Shown here in pieces: positions 7,280 through 11,777 of a stretch of 11,777 nucleotides of DNA; position 1 is the stretch's first letter; every line of letters begins with the position of its first letter. The translations under genes and the position numbers were made by a program. The notes beneath the pieces were generated by a model. That model did no database searches and was not told the origin of the DNA. It was given only the letters and a program-made list of their open reading frames with translations. This DNA comes from Altererythrobacter sp. (GTDB taxonomy: Bacteria > Pseudomonadota > Alphaproteobacteria > Sphingomonadales > Sphingomonadaceae). The DNA lies in contig JALZVZ010000131.1 of the NCBI GenBank assembly GCA_023299945.1, positions 1-11,777 of the forward strand. Direction: 5' to 3'.

Positions 7280-7780
7280 ATGACCACTCTGATCGCGACA
7301 TCACGCAATATGCTTACCGCTTTTTCCGGGATGCTGAACAAAGCTGCGGGCCATGAAACCGCAGCCACGATTATGCAGGCACGGCTTGCAGACGACATGC
7401 TGCCACTGGCGACACAAATCCGCATGTTGGCCAATTTCCCGCGCCAAGCCGTCAGCGCGATTTCTGCCGCACAATTGGCTTCGAATGAAGAAGATCCAGC
7501 GACATTGGATGATGCCAAAGCGCGCGTCGCTGAAACGCTCGAAATGCTGACCTCAGTGGAAGGGGGTAGCCTTATGGGCGCAGATGAAATGGTCGATTTG
7601 ACCTTGCCGAACGGCATGAAGTTTCGCTTGTCAGTCGCCGATTATGTCAACGATTGGATATTCCCCAACTTCTATTTCCACATCACCACAGCCTATGCGA
7701 TTATGCGCAGCAAGGGCGTGGAATTGGGCAAGGCCGATTTGGTGCCGCATATGCTGAAGCACCTCAATACGGATAGCTAA
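7280..7780 (+). CDS. DUF1993 family protein
   Basis: This 166-residue, mostly helical protein begins MTTLIATSRNMLTAFSGMLN. It contains ARLADDMLPLATQIRMLANF, PNGMKFRLSVADYVNDWIFP and NFYFHITTAYAIMRSKGVEL. These are hallmarks of DUF1993, a DinB-like four-helix-bundle family of unknown biochemical function. The conserved pattern is an early D-M-x-P-L-x-x-Q-I helix and a late W-x-x-P-N-x-x-F-H helix. I saw no signal peptide or membrane segment. The ATG at 7280 has GGAG (7267-7270) at a suitable distance. A TTG at 7226 would add 18 non-homologous residues and is rejected as a start. It lies 61 bases after the ligase. Its TAA overlaps the TAG of the convergent carbonic anhydrase gene. Family metal-binding residues, if any, are not evident to me. 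Confidence 0.85.
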   Translation: MTTLIATSRNMLTAFSGMLNKAAGHETAATIMQARLADDMLPLATQIRMLANFPRQAVSAISAAQLASNEEDPATLDDAKARVAETLEMLTSVEGGSLMGADEMVDLTLPNGMKFRLSVADYVNDWIFPNFYFHITTAYAIMRSKGVELGKADLVPHMLKHLNTDS

Positions 7781-8352
7781 GCCAGACCCGCTTTTGCTAC
7801 AGCCTCGGCATGATGTTTCGCATTTTCAGCGTAATGCATGACGCTCATCCGCATGCCGGCAATGGCCGCATCGGTCAGCTCTTTTAAGGGCTTGGCCGGG
7901 CGGCCTGCCCACAATTGGCGCGGCTCCATTACCTTGCCCTCGGTCAGCATAGCGCCCGCCGCCAACATGGCGTCAGAGCTTATCACCGATTTGTTCATCG
8001 CAATCGCGCCAAGGCCGACAAAGCCGCGGTCGTGAATGGTGCAACCATGGACCATCGCCATATGGCCGATCAGGACATCATCGCCGATCACTAGCGGAGA
8101 GCCAGCCTCGTCGCCTGGACGCGGCGGATCGCAATGCAACACGCTGCCATCTTGCACATTGGTGCGCTCGCCGATGCGAATGGTGAAGACATCGGCGCGC
8201 AGCACGCAATTGTACCAGATCGAACTGCCCGCACCGATTTCCACATCGCCAATGATCGTGCAGCCAGGCGCGATAAAGGCGGTTTCGTGAATTTTTGGCG
8301 TCTTGCCGTGAATCGGGATGATATTGACGCCGGGGTGTGTTTGATTGGTCAT
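7777..8352 (-). CDS. Gamma-class carbonic anhydrase family protein (left-handed beta-helix)
   Basis: This 191-residue protein is built of hexapeptide repeats such as IGDVEIGAGSSIWYNCVLRA and IGDDVLIGHMAMVHGCTI, which fold as a left-handed beta-helix trimer. The three metal-binding histidines of the gamma carbonic anhydrase family are present: H73 in VLHCD, and H97 and H102 in GHMAMVHG. The acidic loop that contributes the proton-shuttle glutamate in archaeal Cam is not visible, so it belongs to the shorter CamH/YrdA-like group, in which activity varies. The ATG at 8352 is chosen because it overlaps the GNAT stop as ATGA and has GGAG nine bases upstream, within the end of the GNAT gene. An ATG at 8367 would add five residues without a ribosome binding site. 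It is the last gene of the leftward operon. Its TAG shares bases with the DUF1993 stop. Confidence 0.88.
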   Translation of the reverse strand: MTNQTHPGVNIIPIHGKTPKIHETAFIAPGCTIIGDVEIGAGSSIWYNCVLRADVFTIRIGERTNVQDGSVLHCDPPRPGDEAGSPLVIGDDVLIGHMAMVHGCTIHDRGFVGLGAIAMNKSVISSDAMLAAGAMLTEGKVMEPRQLWAGRPAKPLKELTDAAIAGMRMSVMHYAENAKHHAEAVAKAGLA

Positions 8353-8939
8353 TGCATATTGCTCCATTGATCGCGCGTGATGGAATAGACGATGATTGTA
8401 TCCACGCCGAACTCATCATTGTGAAAGTCGAGGTCTGCGCGCCGCTGCATGCTCAGCCGCTCCATCAGGCCCCAGCTTGGCGTATTTTGCTGGACCGTCA
8501 GCGCGATTATATGCGGCGCATCGAAACGTTCAAAGCCTAGCTGCAATGATGCGGTGGCGGCTTCCTTGGCATAGCCTTTGCCCCAGGCATCCTCGCGCAG
8601 GCGCCAGCCAATCTCATGCTCACCTATGGGCCCGCCTGCCTGATTGCTGCGTTTGAGCCCGCAAAACCCGACGATCTCACCCGCCAAATGCCCGCCATCA
8701 GCCTTGCGTTCCAGCACCCAAAACGTGTGGCCGTGATCGCGCGTATAGCCTTCAAGCCGCTCTTCAATCCAAGCGAATTTTTCAGCCGGCAAAACACCGC
8801 CCAGCCATTCCATAACCGCAGGCGTATTGGTGTGTTTCAAGAACACGGGCCAATCTTCTTTGCGCCAATCGCGCAGGATTAATCGCTGTGTTTCATGGCG
8901 GAATTCAGCCACCCAAAAGCCTTGCCGCATCGGCTGCAT
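8349..8939 (-). CDS. GNAT family N-acetyltransferase, RimJ/RimL-like
   Basis: This 196-residue protein begins, after a short lead, with HETQRLILRDWRKEDWPVFL, the usual first strand and helix of RimJ/RimL-type acetyltransferases. The acetyl-CoA pyrophosphate loop is W-G-K-G-Y-A at 119-124, within a region starting IGWRLREDAWGKGYAKEAA. The late NTPSWGLMERLSM segment is the typical N-x-x-S-x-x-L-x-E-R-L-G/S-M acceptor-side helix. The substrate cannot be read from the sequence: protein N-terminus, amino acid or small amine are all possible. It overlaps the end of hemB by 35 bases and the start of the carbonic anhydrase gene by 4 bases. Start choice is uncertain. ATGs at 8939 and 8930 lack a clear ribosome binding site, while a GTG at 8912 has AAGG seven bases upstream and would reduce the hemB overlap to 8 bases. 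Confidence 0.85.
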   Translation of the reverse strand: MQPMRQGFWVAEFRHETQRLILRDWRKEDWPVFLKHTNTPAVMEWLGGVLPAEKFAWIEERLEGYTRDHGHTFWVLERKADGGHLAGEIVGFCGLKRSNQAGGPIGEHEIGWRLREDAWGKGYAKEAATASLQLGFERFDAPHIIALTVQQNTPSWGLMERLSMQRRADLDFHNDEFGVDTIIVYSITRDQWSNMQ

Positions 8940-9900
8940 GATAGGTCAGGACGCCGTTGCATCCTGCGCGCTTGAACGCCATCAAAGTCTCCAGCACAAG
9001 CGCATCACGGTCGCCCGCGCCAGCCGCCGCTGCTGCCTCGATCATCGCATATTCGCCGGACACTTGATAGGCGAACACAGGCACTTCGAAACGCTGCTTC
9101 ACCCGGGCAGCAATATCGAGATAAGCTAGGCCCGGCTTGACCATGACGCTGTCTGCACCCTCTCGCAGATCCAGCTCAACCTCGCGCAGAGCCTCCTCCG
9201 CATTGGCGGGGTCCATCTGATAGGTTTTCTTATCTGTCTTGAGCAGTCCGCTTGAGCCAACCGCTTCACGAAACGGGCCGTAAAAGGCGCTGGCATATTT
9301 GGCCGCATAGCTCATGATTTGGACATTGTGAAAACTGCCCATTTCCAGCGCCAACCGGATGGCGCCAATCCGCCCATCCATCATATCAGATGGCGCGATT
9401 ATATCAGCACCCGCCTCTGCCTGATTGATCGCTTGATCGACCAGCATGGCGACCGTGTCATCATTGGTGACATAGCCATGCGCATCGAGCAGGCCGTCCT
9501 GACCGTGGACGGTGTATGGGTCGAGCGCGACATCCGTCAGAATACCAATATCGTCTCCGCACGCATCTTTGATGGCTTTAATGGCGCGGCACATCAGATT
9601 GTCAGGGTTGAGCGCCTCTTCGCCGCGATCATCGCGCTTATCCGCAGGCGTGTTCGGGAACAGAGCGATTACCGGAATGCCAAGCGCGGCGGCTTCTTTG
9701 GCGCGCTTCGCGATTTCATCAACCGACCAGCGTGAGACGCCGGGCAGTGAGGCAATCGGTTCCTCGACAGCGGAGCCTTCTGTAACGAACAAAGGCCAGA
9801 TCAAATCCGCTGGTGTCATGATGGTTTCGCGGTGGAGCGCGCGGCTCCAATTGCTGGCACGGGTACGGCGCATGCGCAGATTGGGATAGGATGCTGTCAT
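8905..9900 (-). CDS. hemB: Porphobilinogen synthase (delta-aminolevulinic acid dehydratase)
   Basis: HemB joins two 5-aminolevulinate molecules into porphobilinogen in the cytoplasm, an early step of haem and tetrapyrrole synthesis. This 331-residue protein has both Schiff-base lysines: K201 in MSYAAKYASAFYGPFR and K255 in SVMVKPGLAYLD. The metal site is DVALDPYTVHGQDG, with D127 and D135 where zinc enzymes have cysteines. That places it in the zinc-independent, magnesium-responsive class known from Pseudomonas. Other family segments are IAPSDMMDGRIGAIR and FAYQVSGEYAM. The N-terminal arm (about 1-30, YPNLRMRRTRASNWSRALHR) mediates octamer assembly in relatives. Its start lies 61 bases after the stop of the M23 gene and its end overlaps the GNAT gene, so it is probably the second gene of a four-gene operon. 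I saw no strong ribosome binding site. Confidence 0.96.
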   Translation of the reverse strand: MTASYPNLRMRRTRASNWSRALHRETIMTPADLIWPLFVTEGSAVEEPIASLPGVSRWSVDEIAKRAKEAAALGIPVIALFPNTPADKRDDRGEEALNPDNLMCRAIKAIKDACGDDIGILTDVALDPYTVHGQDGLLDAHGYVTNDDTVAMLVDQAINQAEAGADIIAPSDMMDGRIGAIRLALEMGSFHNVQIMSYAAKYASAFYGPFREAVGSSGLLKTDKKTYQMDPANAEEALREVELDLREGADSVMVKPGLAYLDIAARVKQRFEVPVFAYQVSGEYAMIEAAAAAGAGDRDALVLETLMAFKRAGCNGVLTYHAADAARLLGG

Positions 9901-9961
9901 AGCGCCAAGTGTTGCCGCAAATTTGATTTCTGCGCAATCAAGCTTTGCTTCGCCCGCGGAT

Positions 9962-11662
9962 TTACTCGGTCAAAGCGCCTGTATCTTCGGTTGTTTCAGG
10001 CGCGAGGATAGCGCCCGCCGCGCCACCAGTTTCGGCGGCCGCTTCAGGCGCTGCGCCAATCCGCTCAATCTCGCGCTTGGGCTCGTCAGAGACTTCGGTT
10101 GTGCGTTGGACCAAATCCTCCAATGCAGCCCCGGGCGAAACTTTTTTCAACCGATTAAGAGCAGCGCGGAAATCAGCCAAATCGCCGCCCGACAATTGCG
10201 AGCGCGTGACATAGCTGACGCTCGCCGGGTTCACGGCTCGGCCATTGCGGTACATTTCATAATGCAAATGCGGCCCGGTCGACATGCCAGTGGAGCCGAC
10301 ATAGCCAATCACTTGCCCGCGCCGAACGCTTTGCCCGCCGCGCACGGCCATCCGGCTCATATGGCAATAGCGCGTGGCAAGCCCGCCGCCATGATCCAGC
10401 CTAACCGCAATACCGCAACCGCCCATACGGCCAGCGCCGGTCACGCGTCCATCCGTTGGTGCAACGATTGGCGTGCCGTAACGCGCGCGGTAATCTTGGC
10501 CTGAGTGCATTCTGCGATAGCCAAGGATCGGGTGACGCCGCATGCCAAATCGCGACGATATTGATCCGGAAACTGGCGCCAAGAGGCCGCCACGCTGCTC
10601 GCCCACGCCCGATGCCTCAAAGAATTTGCCATTCTTGCCCCAGCGCATCAATTGCGTCTTGGGCTTGCCGCCGCGATCAATGCCAGCATACATTAATTTG
10701 CCCACTTGGCGCTCGCCAGTGGCAGCGCGGCGATAGGTGAAGATCATGTCAAATTCGTCGGTATCGCGGACATTGCGTTCCAGATCGAACTGGCTGTCGA
10801 GAGTACGCAAATATTCTTGTACCGCTTTGCCCGGCGCACCGGCTGCACGTGCCGAACGGTAAAGGCTGGGGCCGACTGTGCCGCGAATGCGCAATGGCGT
10901 ATCATCGACAAGGATCACATTGCGTTTGAGTGCAAGATTGCCGCCGCCATCGCGGTAGACTTCCAATTCCAGATCAAATTTCGCGCGGAATTTGAGCTTA
11001 TCGAGCGGCCGCGCCTGGCCATTGGCGACACGGCGGCCAAGCAGCAAATCGACTTGAGTGCCGCTTTCAATGTCGGACACTGACATCGTGCCGCCAATCA
11101 ATCCTGCGACACGGCGGGAATCGCTGCGCCCGACACCGGCGCGTTCCAACATGCGGGTGAAACTGTCACCGCGCGCCAGCGTCGCAACCATTGCGACTTC
11201 TGGCCGTTCGGGCGCATCATCCAAGGGAATCACCGATGTCGCGGCGCTCATGCGGCGGCCGCTGTCGGCGCCCATACCAAGCGGGGTGATCATTTGACTG
11301 CGAAGCTCATCCTGCACCGCTTTGCTTGCTGGCATAGCGGGACGGGCTTCTAAGGGAGAGAATTCAGGCCAGAAGGCGGCCGCTACGGCGCCCAAAACCA
11401 GCATTGTGACAAGCCCGCGAAACCATCGGAGGCTGCCAATATTCTCGGCCAAATCAGGGGCGAGGTCGATGCTGCTTAAACGGTGGGAAGCGGAGGCCTG
11501 CCATGCATCATAGCGGTCTCGCAGGCCATTGCCGCGCGCATAGAGGCGTGGTTCAGGTGCCCTTGTTTCGTGTTGGCGAGATTGCGGGCGCGCATCAGGG
11601 TGCACGTTAGGCTCACGCCCCGCGCTGCTATCGCCCTGATCTGTCTCGCCCATAAAATTCAT
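9962..11662 (-). CDS. Membrane-anchored M23 family peptidoglycan endopeptidase
   Basis: This 566-residue protein has a hydrophilic, probably cytoplasmic N-terminal tail (1-80), one membrane segment (about 82-100, LVTMLVLGAVAAAFW) and a long periplasmic part. Residues about 155-260 (LARGDSFTRMLERAGVGRSD onward) resemble the OapA/LysM-like domain found before M23 domains in MepM-type enzymes. The peptidase domain (about 355-485) keeps all zinc and catalytic residues: H386 and D390 in HSGQD, H434 in RYCHMS, and H465/H467 in GPHLHYE. It should therefore be an active enzyme that cuts peptide cross-links, rather than a degenerate LytM activator. The C-terminal tail (about 505-566) is charged and then Ala/Glu/Thr-rich, probably disordered. 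The ATG at 11662 follows AAAAGGA at good spacing. An in-frame ATG at 11653 is a weaker alternative. It is the first gene of the leftward operon with hemB. Confidence 0.93.
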   Translation of the reverse strand: MNFMGETDQGDSSAGREPNVHPDARPQSRQHETRAPEPRLYARGNGLRDRYDAWQASASHRLSSIDLAPDLAENIGSLRWFRGLVTMLVLGAVAAAFWPEFSPLEARPAMPASKAVQDELRSQMITPLGMGADSGRRMSAATSVIPLDDAPERPEVAMVATLARGDSFTRMLERAGVGRSDSRRVAGLIGGTMSVSDIESGTQVDLLLGRRVANGQARPLDKLKFRAKFDLELEVYRDGGGNLALKRNVILVDDTPLRIRGTVGPSLYRSARAAGAPGKAVQEYLRTLDSQFDLERNVRDTDEFDMIFTYRRAATGERQVGKLMYAGIDRGGKPKTQLMRWGKNGKFFEASGVGEQRGGLLAPVSGSISSRFGMRRHPILGYRRMHSGQDYRARYGTPIVAPTDGRVTGAGRMGGCGIAVRLDHGGGLATRYCHMSRMAVRGGQSVRRGQVIGYVGSTGMSTGPHLHYEMYRNGRAVNPASVSYVTRSQLSGGDLADFRAALNRLKKVSPGAALEDLVQRTTEVSDEPKREIERIGAAPEAAAETGGAAGAILAPETTEDTGALTE

Positions 11663-11671
11663 CGGCGTCCT

Positions 11672-11731
11672 TTTGCCTAGTAAAGTTTGGCTGTGCCTGT
11701 GAACTTTGGCCTTTGCCTAAAAATGTCTGGC
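11672..11731 (-). repeat. Degenerate 20-bp tandem repeat (three units) upstream of the M23 gene
   Basis: Three consecutive 20-base blocks share the pattern TkTGCCT-N(6-7)-AnTyTGGC. On the plus strand they are TTTGCCTAGTAAAGTTTGGC (11672-11691), TGTGCCTGTGAACTTTGGCC (11692-11711) and TTTGCCTAAAAATGTCTGGC (11712-11731). Units 1 and 3 agree at 16 of 20 positions. Unit 2 matches with a one-base shift in its right half. The array ends 9 bases before the M23 start codon and includes part of its ribosome binding site region. The spacing of about two helical turns suits repeated protein binding, but this could also be an old duplication. Confidence 0.6.
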
Positions 11732-11744
11732 GGAACAAAGTAAA
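11716..11744 (-). promoter_or_regulatory. Weak candidate promoter for the M23-hemB operon
   Basis: On the minus strand TTTACT (11739-11744) and TTTAGG (11716-11721) are separated by exactly 17 bases. They match the -35 and -10 consensus at only 4/6 and 3/6 positions. The support comes from position: it lies upstream of an operon start, with its -35 overlapping the CtrA-like box. Confidence 0.3.
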
Positions 11745-11755
11745 CGGGCCGTTAA
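11741..11755 (-). promoter_or_regulatory. CtrA-like binding box (TTAA-N7-TTTA)
   Basis: On the minus strand the sequence is TTAA-CGGCCCG-TTTA, one base away from the alphaproteobacterial CtrA consensus TTAA-N7-TTAA. It is also a near-palindrome (AACGG-G-CCGTT on the plus strand). It overlaps the -35 of the candidate M23 promoter, a common place for CtrA control. CtrA often regulates division and envelope genes, which suits a peptidoglycan hydrolase. The match is seen. The binding is inferred. Confidence 0.4.
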
Positions 11756-11777
11756 TCCCCCATTGAAAACGCGAGGA

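Noticed and set aside
9912..9937. Imperfect TTGCCGCA...TGCGCAA stem in the hemB leader
   Set aside because: It needs a bulge and has a long AT-rich loop. No riboswitch-like elements are present, and it probably arose by chance in an intra-operon gap.
1..11777. Search for mobile elements, CRISPR arrays, tRNA/rRNA genes, toxin-antitoxin or defence genes
   Set aside because: No transposase, integrase, regularly spaced repeats or tRNA-like cloverleaf was seen, and all genes look like ordinary chromosomal genes of even composition.

Overview
The window looks like ordinary chromosome from an alphaproteobacterium, most likely Sphingomonadales and probably an Erythrobacter/Altererythrobacter-like lineage. 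The reasons are moderately GC-rich coding sequence, a DUF1013 (TrcR) gene, a DUF1192 gene in front of clpA, an aspartate-type HemB, and the bacterial exonuclease/ATP-dependent ligase pair. The genus is inferred from the look of the proteins. There are no rRNA or tRNA genes, insertion sequences, phage genes or CRISPR arrays. Ten complete genes and one partial gene fill almost all of it, and no gene-free gap exceeds about 160 bases.

Left part (1-1591, minus strand): the N-terminal 137 codons of trcR, an RNA-polymerase-associated cell-cycle regulator, run off the left edge. Upstream of trcR, and downstream of the next gene, is a GNRA-capped hairpin that probably terminates a PIG3-type NAD(P)H:quinone oxidoreductase gene.

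Middle part (1735-7780, plus strand): a small DUF1192 protein, the ClpA unfoldase with a lysine-rich C-terminal tail and a clear terminator, then a two-gene DNA repair unit. That unit is a beta-CASP exonuclease overlapping an ATP-dependent DNA ligase by 4 bases. A DUF1993 protein follows where the ligase-associated helicase and PdeM nuclease are often found.

Right part (11662-7777, minus strand): a probable operon transcribed leftward, consisting of a membrane-anchored M23 peptidoglycan endopeptidase, hemB, a GNAT acetyltransferase and a gamma-class carbonic anhydrase. hemB, the GNAT gene and the carbonic anhydrase gene overlap end to start. The operon ends by overlapping the stop codon of the convergent DUF1993 gene. 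Its upstream region (11663-11777) has the most non-coding structure in the window: a degenerate 20-bp tandem repeat and a near-perfect CtrA-type box.

I see no clearly new multi-gene system. The points most worth a second look are the promoter region of the M23 gene, the incomplete ligase/exonuclease cluster, the ClpA tail with no adjacent clpS, and an operator-like inverted repeat in front of the DUF1192 gene.
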